Below, piece after piece: positions 7,950 through 16,523 of a stretch of 64,000 nucleotides of DNA. The first letter of the stretch is position 1; the number at the start of each line of letters is the position of its first letter. This stretch comes from Bacillus massiliglaciei (GTDB lineage Bacteria; Bacillota; Bacilli; Bacillales; DSM-1321). The translations under genes were made by a program, and so were the position numbers. The notes beneath the pieces were generated by a model. That model was not told the DNA's origin, did not search any database, and saw only the letters and a program-made list of their open reading frames with translations. The stretch covers positions 783,887-847,886 of the forward strand of contig NZ_LT622359.1 in the NCBI RefSeq assembly GCF_900098925.1, in the 5' to 3' direction.

Positions 7950-9350
7950 TTTTGTAAACTGGCACCTATGTCAAGGACACTATAAAAAAAGAGCTTAAGC
8001 AACGAGAAGATGATTCCTGTATTGAATAGGGGTCATCTTTTTTAAGTTCCACTGATATCGATAATTATTATAGTAAACCATATAATGATTGATTTTTGCC
8101 TTCAATTCTTTTAACGTTTTAGCCGATTTATAATCCACATCATCTTTTAGATGACCAAAGAATGACTCCTGAGGAGCATTATCCCAACAGTTGCCTTTAC
8201 GAGACATAGATTGCCTAAGACCATACTTGTTTAATAGCTTTTGATATCTTGGACTAGTGTAATGACTTCCTTGATCTGAGTGAATGAAGGCTTCTGGATG
8301 TAGCGTTACTTTCTTGTTGCTCATTAATTTCTGTATCGTCTTAGTTGCGATGTCTAAAGTAATACGATCGGAAACATGATAAGCTAAGATTTCGTTAGTG
8401 GAGGCATCTTTTACGGTCGACAAATAAGCCATACAATTTCTGTTATATGGCAAATAGGTAATATCGGTTAATAATACTTTTCCAGGAACTCCTTGCTTGA
8501 ATTCTCTGTTTAATTTATTTGGCACGACCTGATGTTCCTTAGTTGCTTTAGCGATCTTTTTGTAAGGATTCGATTTTCTATGTGGGCAGACAATTCCATA
8601 TTTCCTCATGATTCTCTGTATCTTTTTACGACTAAAGATAATGCCATCGTTCTTTTCCAGTATCATTTTTATAGAACGTGACCCTTTCTTATATCCTCGA
8701 TGATTAAATGCCTTTACTATCATCTTTTTTGCCTCTAGGTCTAATAATTCTCTTGCATCTCGGCTGCTGGATGCCTTTAAGTAGCTATAATATCCCGAAC
8801 GAGATACATCTAATAGCTGACAGAAATATGAGGTCATTCCTTTAAAACGATTCTGTTCAATGGTCTCATAAATCAACTGATATACTTTACTCGGGGCTAG
8901 ATTTTCTCTTCCTTTTAGCAGCCTCCTTTCTGTCACTTCTAGCTTTTTTAATAGTTCTACCTGTCCCTCAAGTAACTTAATTTGTGCTTTTTGTCTTTCG
9001 ATCACCTCAGAAGGGGTAAGCTCTCGTTTTAATGGTCTGCCAGAACTTACTTTCCTTGAATCTGTAAGTCCAATTATTCCATTTTTTTTATATGCCTTCT
9101 TCCACCTGCAAGCTGCTTGTTCTATTCTGCTTTGTCCTATGATCTCAATATTAAAGCCGTTCTCCATAAAAATTTGACGCGGAAGTTTACCAGACAAATA
9201 CTCATCCATAAATCTATTTTTAAAGGTGTCAGTATAGGTAATTGCCTTTTCACTAACACGTTGAACATTTGGATTCTGTTGAAGTGCTTTGATCTCTTTA
9301 GCTGAAAATGTACTCTTACTCATCCTGTCTCACCTCATCTTCATATCTTA
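7950..9350 (-). mobile_element. Second IS3-family element, single long transposase frame
   Basis: The element lies directly next to the IS150-like copy. Its transposase is one uninterrupted frame. The left border probably begins around TGGCACCTATGTCAAGGACA (7959-7978). No matching inverted copy is visible in the 50 bp between the transposase start and the permease terminator, so the right end may be lost or diverged. Borders are approximate. Confidence 0.6.
7995..9323 (-). CDS. IS3-family transposase (442 aa, fused HTH and DDE domains)
   Basis: The N-terminal 130 residues hold a helix-turn-helix region and a leucine-rich coiled coil (QKAQIKLLEGQVELLKKLE). The C-terminal part is an rve integrase with LLTDITYLPY (Asp), FIHSDQGSHYTS (Asp) and APQESFFGHLKDDV (Glu). 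Both parts are read in one frame, so no ribosomal frameshift is needed. The ATG at 9323 follows a GAGGTGAGACAGG region. All catalytic residues are present, so the enzyme could be active even if the element ends are not. Confidence 0.88.
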   Translation of the reverse strand: MSKSTFSAKEIKALQQNPNVQRVSEKAITYTDTFKNRFMDEYLSGKLPRQIFMENGFNIEIIGQSRIEQAACRWKKAYKKNGIIGLTDSRKVSSGRPLKRELTPSEVIERQKAQIKLLEGQVELLKKLEVTERRLLKGRENLAPSKVYQLIYETIEQNRFKGMTSYFCQLLDVSRSGYYSYLKASSSRDARELLDLEAKKMIVKAFNHRGYKKGSRSIKMILEKNDGIIFSRKKIQRIMRKYGIVCPHRKSNPYKKIAKATKEHQVVPNKLNREFKQGVPGKVLLTDITYLPYNRNCMAYLSTVKDASTNEILAYHVSDRITLDIATKTIQKLMSNKKVTLHPEAFIHSDQGSHYTSPRYQKLLNKYGLRQSMSRKGNCWDNAPQESFFGHLKDDVDYKSAKTLKELKAKINHYMVYYNNYRYQWNLKKMTPIQYRNHLLVA

Positions 9351-9362
9351 AAATTCAAGTAT

Positions 9363-9422
9363 ATAAAAAAATACCAGTAGTTAAAACACTCTTTTTTTGA
9401 GTGTCTTAACCACTGGTACCAT
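9363..9422 (-). terminator. Strong terminator of the amino acid permease gene
   Basis: A stem of about 18-20 bp (ACCAGTGGTTAAGACACTC with its near complement) with a run of A residues in the loop is followed by TTTTTTT on the minus strand. It lies just after the permease stop at 9435. Confidence 0.85.
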
Positions 9423-9434
9423 ATTATTGTATCG

Positions 9435-10802
9435 TTATTTCTTTTTTTGTTTATGCAAACCTAGTGCATAATAGAAAATGACAAGTGCCAAGAGCCATAA
9501 CGGGCCGACAATCAGAGCGATTCGAGTATCCGGCGAGAAGGCCAGTATAACAGTTACGAAAAGCAGGAAGGCCAGGGCCAGGTAGTTGGAAAAAGGGAAA
9601 AATGGCATTGTGTAGCTTCCTTTAGGCCGAGACACTTTTGATTTTCTTCTGAAAACTAATTGAGTGACTAATATGGTTCCCCATGTCCACAGGGCACCGA
9701 ATGTCGCTATGCTTGTGACATAACTGAATACCTTTTCCGAAACGATATAATTTAAATAGACTCCAAATAACAGTACACAGGCAGATACAATAATGGCTGT
9801 TCCGGGTACTCCGCTTTTAGTTGTTCGTGCAAAAGCCTTGGGAGACTCTCCTTGCTGCGCAAGGTTGAACAGCATTCGTCCTGTACTGAAAATACCGCTG
9901 TTACAAGAAGAGAGAGCTGCTGTTAAAACGACAAATTGGACGATTCCGGCTGCAGCAGGGATACCGATTGCATCAAAGGTCAGAACGAAGGGGCTGTTCT
10001 CCCCAGTGAGCTGGTCCCATGGATAAATAGACAGAATAACCAGTAAAGCGGCTACATAAAAAATCATGATCCGGTAGAAGACTGTATCAATAGCCCGTTT
10101 CAGTGATTTCTCCGGATTTTTAACTTCTCCGGCAGTTACCCCCAGCATCTCAATGCCGAGGTAAGCAAACATAACCATTTGAAAGGAAAGCAATACGCCT
10201 GAAATACCATTTGGAAATAACCCGCCATGTTTATACAGGTTGCTGAATCCTACGGCATCTCCGCCATTTCCGAATCCAAAAAGAATCATCCCGAAGCCTA
10301 CTATAATCATCAGAATGATTGTAGCGATTTTGATTAATGAAAACCAGAATTCTAATTCTCCATAGGCCTTTACAGCAAGAAAATTGACAATGGTCATAAT
10401 GACCAAAGCAGCCAATGCCCACGCCCACTGAGGAGTTCCAGGGAACCAATATTGCATGTAAATACCTGCGGCAGTGATTTCAGCCATACAGGTCACGACC
10501 CATAAAAACCAATAATTCCAGCCTGTAATAAATCCAGCCAGCGGGCCAAGATAATCTCGGGCATATCGGCTGAATGAACCAGCCACTGGATTTTGAATGG
10601 CCATTTCGCCAAGCGCTCTCATAATCAGGTAAATAACAATTCCGCCGATTGCGTAAGAAAATAAAATCCCGGGACCGGCTAATTTAATTGCTGATGCAGA
10701 ACCGAGGAATAATCCAACTCCGATTGCGGCTCCTAATGACATAAGAGTGATATGCCTTTCCTCCAAGCCTCTGTGGAGCTGAGTCTCTTTTGAGTCTTTC
10801 AT
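9435..10802 (-). CDS. Amino acid permease, APC superfamily (AAT type)
   Basis: This 455-residue protein has about 12 membrane segments and opens with RGLEERHITLMSLGAAIG, followed by the GLFLGSA glycine-rich helix 1 typical of proton-coupled AAT-type permeases. The GWNYWFLWVV and KSLKRAIDTV stretches are also characteristic. Relatives in B. subtilis are YbgF, HutM and AapA. The substrate cannot be fixed, although neutral amino acids or proline are common in this group. It is a single gene with its own terminator, and its start is ATG 10802 after an AGGTGAG site. Confidence 0.85.
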   Translation of the reverse strand: MKDSKETQLHRGLEERHITLMSLGAAIGVGLFLGSASAIKLAGPGILFSYAIGGIVIYLIMRALGEMAIQNPVAGSFSRYARDYLGPLAGFITGWNYWFLWVVTCMAEITAAGIYMQYWFPGTPQWAWALAALVIMTIVNFLAVKAYGELEFWFSLIKIATIILMIIVGFGMILFGFGNGGDAVGFSNLYKHGGLFPNGISGVLLSFQMVMFAYLGIEMLGVTAGEVKNPEKSLKRAIDTVFYRIMIFYVAALLVILSIYPWDQLTGENSPFVLTFDAIGIPAAAGIVQFVVLTAALSSCNSGIFSTGRMLFNLAQQGESPKAFARTTKSGVPGTAIIVSACVLLFGVYLNYIVSEKVFSYVTSIATFGALWTWGTILVTQLVFRRKSKVSRPKGSYTMPFFPFSNYLALAFLLFVTVILAFSPDTRIALIVGPLWLLALVIFYYALGLHKQKKK

Positions 10803-11140
10803 AATCTCACCTTTTCATTTTTTGATTTTTCATGAAGCAAATCTTCCAGAAACTTTATGTAAATGAAAACCGTTATAAAAATATATTATGAAAATAATCA
10901 TTTGTAAACAAGAATAAAAAGATTCAAATTATTTATCGAAATAGTTATATAAAAGAATGTTCAGACCTGCTTTTTATTTGTTTATCAAAACGCAGACATT
11001 AAAGATAATGAATAAAATCAACGGTTCCCTATTCTGCTATTATAGACTTAACGGAGGTGGAAGGATAGATGGTCTGTCTTCTGTCCTGAATTTACATATA
11101 TAGAAGAAATATTGTAGTAAAATAAGGCGGGGCAAAACAA
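10803..11140. other. Intergenic region upstream of the permease
   Basis: About 340 bp of AT-rich sequence hold the promoter region of the permease on the minus strand. No convincing gene, riboswitch or operator is seen. A GGAGGTGG site near 11055 leads only into a six-codon frame. Confidence 0.5.
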
Positions 11141-11178
11141 AAAATAACAAATCTCTCACAGAGAAATTTGTTATTTTT
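11141..11178. terminator. Terminator hairpin of the dispersed AAATTTCTC family (copy 1)
   Basis: AAATAACAAATCTCTC pairs with GAGAAATTTGTTATTT around a 3-nt loop, with T or A runs on both sides. It can terminate the two small minus-strand genes. Six relatives occur at 19143, 25566, 26197, 34556, 49085 and 54055. Confidence 0.8.
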
Positions 11179-11213
11179 GCGTATACTAGATGGATTACTG
11201 TTTAGTGGGTGTT

Positions 11214-11390
11214 TTAATCATTGTTTTTGTGCTCCGCTTTTTCATCCAGACCATCAGACGAAAATGATTCTTTGATTGCATTCATGACATGAGAAGAGGC
11301 GATCTTCATCCCCTCAGTAAAGTCATTGGCACTGTAATCTAAGCCAGCTGTTTCCTTGCTTCGATTCTGATTCGGATTATTTTTATCGAT
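11214..11390 (-). CDS. Small hydrophilic protein (58 aa), non-standard start
   Basis: The frame reads IDKNNPNQNRSKETAGLDY..., with GMKIASSHVMNAIKESF in the middle, and ends at 11214. A strong AAAGGAGGA site lies 8 nt before codon ATC at 11388-11390, but no ATG, GTG or TTG follows at usable spacing. ATC may be a rare start codon, the start may be mutated, or an internal ATG (near residue 28) may be used. It follows the 47-aa gene by 30 bp and shares its terminator. No family is recognised. Confidence 0.45.
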   Translation of the reverse strand: MDKNNPNQNRSKETAGLDYSANDFTEGMKIASSHVMNAIKESFSSDGLDEKAEHKNND

Positions 11391-11419
11391 TTCCGTCTCC
11401 TCCTTTAATTAGAAATCCC

Positions 11420-11563
11420 TTAAAATTCTGCATCGCGATCAACCTGCAGGCCATAGCTTCCCCGAGGTTCAGGAGTATGTTCTAAATGAACAGTCTGGCT
11501 TTCATCATGCTGATCATGTTGCACTGCATGATGTTCTTTTACCCGCTTATCCTCTTTTTTCAT
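11420..11563 (-). CDS. Small histidine-rich hydrophilic protein (47 aa)
   Basis: ATG 11563 follows an AAAGAGGTGAT site. The product starts MKKEDKRVKEHHAVQHDQHD and ends in RGSYGLQVDRDAEF, with six His and many charged residues. No membrane segment is present. It is the first gene of a two-gene unit with the 58-aa frame downstream. No function can be assigned. The good ribosome site and operon-like spacing support it as real. Confidence 0.6.
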   Translation of the reverse strand: MKKEDKRVKEHHAVQHDQHDESQTVHLEHTPEPRGSYGLQVDRDAEF

Positions 11564-11629
11564 TAATCATCACCTCTTTTGTATTTTTGAACATCTTGAG
11601 TAATAATATGCCCACATGCTTAAGGATAA

Positions 11630-11658
11630 ATAAAAGGACCCATATTATAAGGGTCCGG
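11630..11658 (-). terminator. Terminator of the TetR gene
   Basis: GGACCC and GGGTCC pair around TTATAATAT and are followed on the minus strand by TTTTATTT. The hairpin lies about 60 bp after the TetR stop. Confidence 0.55.
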
Positions 11659-11716
11659 CCTTGGAACATATTAATTTAAAACCAAAAGGGTATAATAGGA
11701 AAGTCTTTGCACAACC

Positions 11717-12613
11717 TTATTGTTTAATGCTTTGGACAAGTTTCTCAAGCTTAACAAATTCCTTAGTCTGTCTGACCATTTCGGATTGCCGAAGCGAAAG
11801 TAAGGCGCTTTCAAGGAGGAATTTACGGGTCGGCTGTTTTTGTAGAATTTCTTCCTTAATAAAGTCGACAAGCTTAATAAACGTGATTTGTTCATCTTGT
11901 TTGGTAACCTTCGTCAGTATTGCTTTCCGGAGCTCAACCGTAGCGTGATTTAACTGCTGCATGATGTCTTCTTCTTCTTGATTGGTGCGTCCGGGAAGCC
12001 ATGCATTCAAATTGTCGGGAGTCAGCAGCTGGGCATGTGATTTTGCCACATCATCTACCAGTGTTTTGATTCTGTCTACACAGTATCTGGCTACAAGGTG
12101 ATGATCCAAATGATTTTTCTTTACAATATAGTTATAATGAAAGACTTTTTGGATAATCCCTTGGAACATGATCGCACAATCCAGCAGATATGGCTCTTTT
12201 TCCTCGCCATAAATATCAACAAATCGATGATAGATCCATTTGATTTGAAACATCTGCTTTTTTAGCAGGAAATCTTTCAAATCCTTTTCACTTGAAGAAA
12301 AGATCTCTTCAATGAGGATAGATAAGTTATTTCTTCTATTAAAAAGAATCATTAATTCTATTTGCTTGACGAATACTTCCGTATCACTCCGATTTTGACC
12401 GATCATTAATTCATTAAGTTCTTTAATCAGTTTTTCATACATGATGCGGAACACATCTTTAAGCAGTTCGCTTTTAGATGGAAAGTAATTATAGAAAGTT
12501 CCTTTAGATACATTCCCTTTTTCCAGAATTTCCTGGATGGAAGTAGCCTGATATCCCTTTTCAACAAATAACTTCTGGGCTTGTAATACTACTTGCCGCT
12601 TTCTTTCATTCAT
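11717..12613 (-). CDS. TetR/AcrR-family transcriptional regulator
   Basis: The start at ATG 12613 follows GGAGTTGATGTC and gives 298 residues, long for the family (usually about 200). The N-terminal HTH is classical: FVEKGYQATSIQEILEKGNVSKGTFYNYFPSKSELL (residues 14-49 in two parts). The long C-terminal part probably binds ligand. It is divergent from a DHA2-type drug exporter, with 179 bp between the start codons, the standard layout for a local repressor of efflux. A perfect inverted repeat in the gap is a candidate operator. The ligand is unknown. Confidence 0.85.
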   Translation of the reverse strand: MNERKRQVVLQAQKLFVEKGYQATSIQEILEKGNVSKGTFYNYFPSKSELLKDVFRIMYEKLIKELNELMIGQNRSDTEVFVKQIELMILFNRRNNLSILIEEIFSSSEKDLKDFLLKKQMFQIKWIYHRFVDIYGEEKEPYLLDCAIMFQGIIQKVFHYNYIVKKNHLDHHLVARYCVDRIKTLVDDVAKSHAQLLTPDNLNAWLPGRTNQEEEDIMQQLNHATVELRKAILTKVTKQDEQITFIKLVDFIKEEILQKQPTRKFLLESALLSLRQSEMVRQTKEFVKLEKLVQSIKQ

Positions 12614-12739
12614 GACATCAACTCCGGCAATATTGATTTCTAGAAAACATCGTATCTTATTTTCCTGGGCATGACAAACCAGAAAAAAATTGAAATTTTT
12701 CTCTTGCCAAATTGAATGAGAAAAGATAAGATATTGTTT

Positions 12740-12758
12740 ATTGTAATGAGTGTACAAT
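12740..12758. promoter_or_regulatory. Candidate TetR operator (inverted repeat)
   Basis: ATTGTA and TACAAT form a perfect 6-bp dyad with a 7-bp spacer, 35 bp before the exporter ATG and 127 bp before the regulator ATG. The position fits control of both genes. The link to the regulator is inferred from position only. Confidence 0.45.
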
Positions 12759-12792
12759 AAAATGAACTATAAGTACAATGGAGGAAAGATAA

Positions 12793-14298
12793 ATGAGTGA
12801 GACAACTATGAAAGACAAGAAGCCGCCTTATGGCATCATAGCGATTCTTCTTGCCGGTGCTTTTGTGTCCATATTGAATTCGACACTGCTGAACGTGGCA
12901 CTTCCTTCTATTATGAAGGATCTTGATGTGGAAACATCCACGGCCCAGTGGCTTGTGACAGGATATATGCTGGTCAACGGTGTACTGATTCCGGCTACTG
13001 CCTTTCTGATTGAGAAATATTCAGTGCGTAAGCTGTTCCTGACAGCCATCCTATTATTTACGATCGGAACGATTGTTTCAGGATTGGCACCGACCTTTTC
13101 TGTATTATTAACGGCACGTATGGTTCAGGCAGCCGGTTCTGCTATTATGATGCCGCTGTTAATGAACGTAATGTTAACGAGCTTCCCGATTGAAAAACGC
13201 GGATCTGCAATGGGAATATTCGGTCTTGTTATGATTTTTGCTCCGGCTATCGGGCCGACTTTATCCGGTTGGATTGTCGAGCATTATACATGGCGTACAT
13301 TGTTCTATATGATTACTCCGTTTTCTGTTATCGTTCTTATTTTTGCTTTGTTTAAACTTAAGGATAAAAAAGAAAAAGTGGATATTCATCTTGATATCCT
13401 GTCTTTAATATTATCCAGCATAGGTTTTGGCGGGATCTTGTATGGTTTCAGTTCTGCAGGAAGCAAGGGCTGGGATTCTCCAGAAGTGTACGGAACACTG
13501 ATTGCAGGCGTAATTTCATTAATCCTGTTTATTATCCGTCAATCTAAACTAGAAAGACCGATGCTGAATTTCGGTGTCTATAAGTATCCAATGTTTGCCC
13601 TGTCATCTGCCATTTCGATTGTGCTTAATATGGCTTTATTCTCGGCTATGATTTTAATGCCTTTATATCTTCAGAATATCAGGGACATTTCCCCTATGCA
13701 TTCAGGTTTGTTAATGCTTCCGGGTGCGGTTATTATGGGAATTATGTCGCCGATTACAGGGAAATTATTTGATAAATACGGTGCGAGAGTACTTGCTTTG
13801 ATTGGTTTATTTATTACCGTAGCGACTACGTATGAGTTCAGTCAGCTTTCCATGTCCACTTCATACACGCACTTGATTATTTTGTACTCTATCAGGATGT
13901 TTGGTATGTCCATGGTTATGATGCCTGTCATGACAAACGGATTGAATCAGCTGCCGGGAAGACTAAATCCTCACGGCACAGCGATGAACAATACGCTTAA
14001 CCAAGTATCAGGTGCGATTGGATCGGCCTTGCTGGTTACGGTAATGTCTCAGCGCACAGAGACCCATGCGGAGGAACTTATGAAATCGGCAATGGGGAAA
14101 ATGACTGAGCAGCCGACTGCGGAAGTCATGAATGAAATGAAAAATCAGCTCGTTTCGAAGGCAATGGTGGAAGGTATTAATGATGCATTCTTTGTGGCAA
14201 CATTCATAGCAGCTGTTGCATTTCTTCTTGCCTTTTTCGTTAAAAGGCCCGTACGTGCAGAAGAAATGACGAAAATGAAAGAGAAGCAAGCGGATTAA
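12793..14298 (+). CDS. MFS multidrug efflux transporter, DHA2 (14-TM) type
   Basis: The 501-residue protein has about 14 membrane segments. It carries the DHA2 signatures LNSTLLNVALPSIMKDLDV (residues 19-37), TAQWLVTGYMLVNG and the motif-C-like GLVMIFAPAIGPTLSGWI. The family exports drugs by proton antiport (EmrB, LmrB and QacA relatives). A GGAGGAAAG site precedes ATG 12793. It stands divergent to a TetR regulator that probably represses it. Substrates cannot be read from sequence. Confidence 0.88.
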   Translation: MSETTMKDKKPPYGIIAILLAGAFVSILNSTLLNVALPSIMKDLDVETSTAQWLVTGYMLVNGVLIPATAFLIEKYSVRKLFLTAILLFTIGTIVSGLAPTFSVLLTARMVQAAGSAIMMPLLMNVMLTSFPIEKRGSAMGIFGLVMIFAPAIGPTLSGWIVEHYTWRTLFYMITPFSVIVLIFALFKLKDKKEKVDIHLDILSLILSSIGFGGILYGFSSAGSKGWDSPEVYGTLIAGVISLILFIIRQSKLERPMLNFGVYKYPMFALSSAISIVLNMALFSAMILMPLYLQNIRDISPMHSGLLMLPGAVIMGIMSPITGKLFDKYGARVLALIGLFITVATTYEFSQLSMSTSYTHLIILYSIRMFGMSMVMMPVMTNGLNQLPGRLNPHGTAMNNTLNQVSGAIGSALLVTVMSQRTETHAEELMKSAMGKMTEQPTAEVMNEMKNQLVSKAMVEGINDAFFVATFIAAVAFLLAFFVKRPVRAEEMTKMKEKQAD

Positions 14299-14305
14299 GG
14301 AATAC

Positions 14306-14347
14306 TGCTCAAAAGACCCCGTCCATAGAGGACTGGGTCTTTTTTTG
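14306..14347 (+). terminator. Terminator of the MFS gene
   Basis: AAAGACCC...GGGTCTTT forms a hairpin around a short loop and is followed by a T run. Confidence 0.8.
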
Positions 14348-14740
14348 CGTCAAGCAGGCAGTAAGAGAATGGAACCTTTATCTTTTTAGACATTTTTCCT
14401 GCATGATTGTAAAAATTGTAAAAATTGTAAAAATTCTTTTTTGGAGTTTAGAAAGTTTCTCTAAATACCCAATTTTGGTATGATTTAAACATAAAGAAAA
14501 AACCTTTTTGTTCCAGAAATAAGTGATAGTGCGGCAAGAAGGCCGGACTGGGAAGCATTTTAGAAAGAATTGTTCAAATGTAAAAAAACATTATTCTCGA
14601 TTAATAATGTCTATTGATAATAGAAAACCAGTTTGTCCTGGTTCTTGAGTAAACAGTCCTGATTCATTTGGCTTGTTTGGTTATAGGTATATACGTATAT
14701 GAATACTTCTTGTCAACTAAAAAGACTTGTATGAATTTAT
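14348..14740. other. Intergenic region before katA with short tandem repeats
   Basis: The region holds three tandem copies of a 9-bp unit of the type TGTAAAAAT (about 14406-14434) and otherwise AT-rich DNA without an open frame that has a ribosome site. Its 3' end carries the katA promoter and PerR box. Confidence 0.5.
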
Positions 14741-14756
14741 TTAAAATTATTATAAA
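14727..14756 (+). promoter_or_regulatory. katA promoter with PerR box
   Basis: TTGTAT (14727-14732) and TATAAA (14751-14756) are 18 bp apart. The 15-mer at 14741-14755, TTAAAATTATTATAA, matches the PerR consensus TTATAATNATTATAA at 13 of 14 defined positions and covers the -10 region. PerR is the peroxide-sensing Fur-family repressor that controls katA in B. subtilis. Confidence 0.75.
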
Positions 14757-14828
14757 TAAGTATTGATTTTTATTTAATATGGTTTATCATTATATATGTT
14801 AGTAAAAATAATAAGAGGTGATTCATTG

Positions 14829-16283
14829 ATGACAAACCAGAAAAACCTTACGACTAGCTGGGGTGCCCCAGTTGGCGACAACCAAAATTCTATGACAGCT
14901 GGCCAGCGCGGCCCTGTATTGATTCAAGATGTACATTTGTTAGAAAAACTTGCACACTTCAATCGTGAACGTGTTCCTGAGCGTGTTGTACATGCGAAAG
15001 GTGCGGGTGCCCATGGTACTTTCACTGTAACGAATGACATGTCTAAATATACAAAAGCAAAAGTCTTCAACGGTGCTGGAAAAGAAACTCCGATGTTTAT
15101 CCGTTTCTCTACAGTAGCTGGAGAGCTTGGGTCTGCGGATACAGTTCGCGACCCACGCGGTTTTGCTGTTAAATTCTATACTGAAGAAGGAAACTACGAT
15201 ATCGTCGGTAACAATACACCTGTATTCTTTATCCGTGATGCTATTAAGTTCCCTGACTTTATCCATACACAAAAAAGAGATCCAAGAACACACTTGAAGA
15301 ACCCAACTGCTGTTTGGGATTTCTGGTCTCATTCTCCTGAGTCTTTACATCAGGTTACAACATTGATGTCTGACCGAGGTATTCCGGCTACATTACGCCA
15401 TATGCATGGGTACGGAAGCCACACATTCAAATGGGTAAATGCTGAAGGACGAGCTGTATGGGTGAAATACCATTTCAGAACAAACCAAGGCGTTAAAAAC
15501 CTTGATGTGAACCTTGCTGCTAAACTTGCAGGAGAAAATCCTGACTATCATACAGAAGATCTTTTCAATGCAATCGAAAACGGGGATTTCCCATCATGGA
15601 CTTTGTATGTTCAAATCATGCCTTTAGAAGATGCGAATACTTACCGTTTTGATCCATTTGATGTCACAAAAGTATGGTCTCAAAAGGATTACCCTCTAAT
15701 CGAAGTAGGCCGGATGGAATTGAACAGAAACCCTGAAAACTATTTCGCTGAAGTGGAGCAGGCAACATTCTCTCCAGGTTCATTTGTACCAGGTGTAGAA
15801 GCTTCTCCGGATAAAATGCTTCAAGGCCGTCTGTTTGCTTATGGAGATGCTCATCGTTACCGCGTTGGCGCTAACCATAATCAGCTTCCGATTAACCGTC
15901 CAAAAACAGAAGTGTCTAATCATCAGCGTGATGGTTTCATGGCCGGTGACGATAACGGCGGACGTTCTGTATACTATGAGCCAAATAGCTTCGGCGGTCC
16001 AAACGAAAACGCTGATGCGAAATTGACTCCGTTTGAAGTATCTGGACAAGCAGCTCAAGTAGCATATGATCATAACGATCATTATACTCAAGCAGGTGAC
16101 CTGTACAGACTATTAAGCGAAGAAGAGCGTGCCCGTCTTGTAGCGAACATTGTGGGAGCTATGAAGCCGGTTGAGTTAGAAGAAATCAAGCTTCGCCAAA
16201 TCTCTCACTTCTACAAAGCAGATCCGGAATACGGAACTCGTGTTGCAGAAGGCTTAGGATTAGCTGTACCGCAAGAAGTTTAA
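14829..16283 (+). CDS. katA: Vegetative catalase, KatA type
   Basis: The 484-residue monofunctional haem catalase (2 H2O2 to 2 H2O and O2) has the active-site His55 in [12 protein letters not shown], Asn128 in [11 protein letters not shown], and the haem-ligand Tyr in [14 protein letters not shown] near residue 338. The size matches small-subunit clade 3 catalases such as B. subtilis KatA (483 aa). ATG 14829 is chosen because AAGAGGTGA lies 7-8 nt upstream; the longer frame to 14796 has no ribosome site. A PerR box overlaps the promoter, so peroxide induction is expected. Confidence 0.95.
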   Translation: MTNQKNLTTSWGAPVGDNQNSMTAGQRGPVLIQDVHLLEKLAHFNRERVPERVVHAKGAGAHGTFTVTNDMSKYTKAKVFNGAGKETPMFIRFSTVAGELGSADTVRDPRGFAVKFYTEEGNYDIVGNNTPVFFIRDAIKFPDFIHTQKRDPRTHLKNPTAVWDFWSHSPESLHQVTTLMSDRGIPATLRHMHGYGSHTFKWVNAEGRAVWVKYHFRTNQGVKNLDVNLAAKLAGENPDYHTEDLFNAIENGDFPSWTLYVQIMPLEDANTYRFDPFDVTKVWSQKDYPLIEVGRMELNRNPENYFAEVEQATFSPGSFVPGVEASPDKMLQGRLFAYGDAHRYRVGANHNQLPINRPKTEVSNHQRDGFMAGDDNGGRSVYYEPNSFGGPNENADAKLTPFEVSGQAAQVAYDHNDHYTQAGDLYRLLSEEERARLVANIVGAMKPVELEEIKLRQISHFYKADPEYGTRVAEGLGLAVPQEV

Positions 16284-16308
16284 TTCATTTTCTCACTTTA
16301 TTCTAAAT

Positions 16309-16347
16309 ACAAAGCAGGCAGTCTATTAATAGGCTGCCTGCTTTTTT
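16309..16347 (+). terminator. katA terminator
   Basis: AAGCAGGCAG...CTGCCTGCTT with a short loop is followed by TTTTT. Confidence 0.85.
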
Positions 16348-16523
16348 ATAGTATTCAGATTGCCGGCATAAAATCGCCGCCGTATTGAGGATAGTTCAGA
16401 ACTTTGTCCTATTTCAGCTTCGTCCTGCATAGTTTAATAGAGATTTCCTATTCTGATAACTTATATCGATTGATCTATTCTACATCACACCAATTATTCT
16501 ATTTAATAGGAGGGGGAAAAGAT

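Noticed and set aside
14406..14434. Three short tandem repeats considered as a CRISPR or operator array
   Set aside because: The units are 9 bp without spacers, AT-rich and not near a dyad; slippage is enough to explain them.
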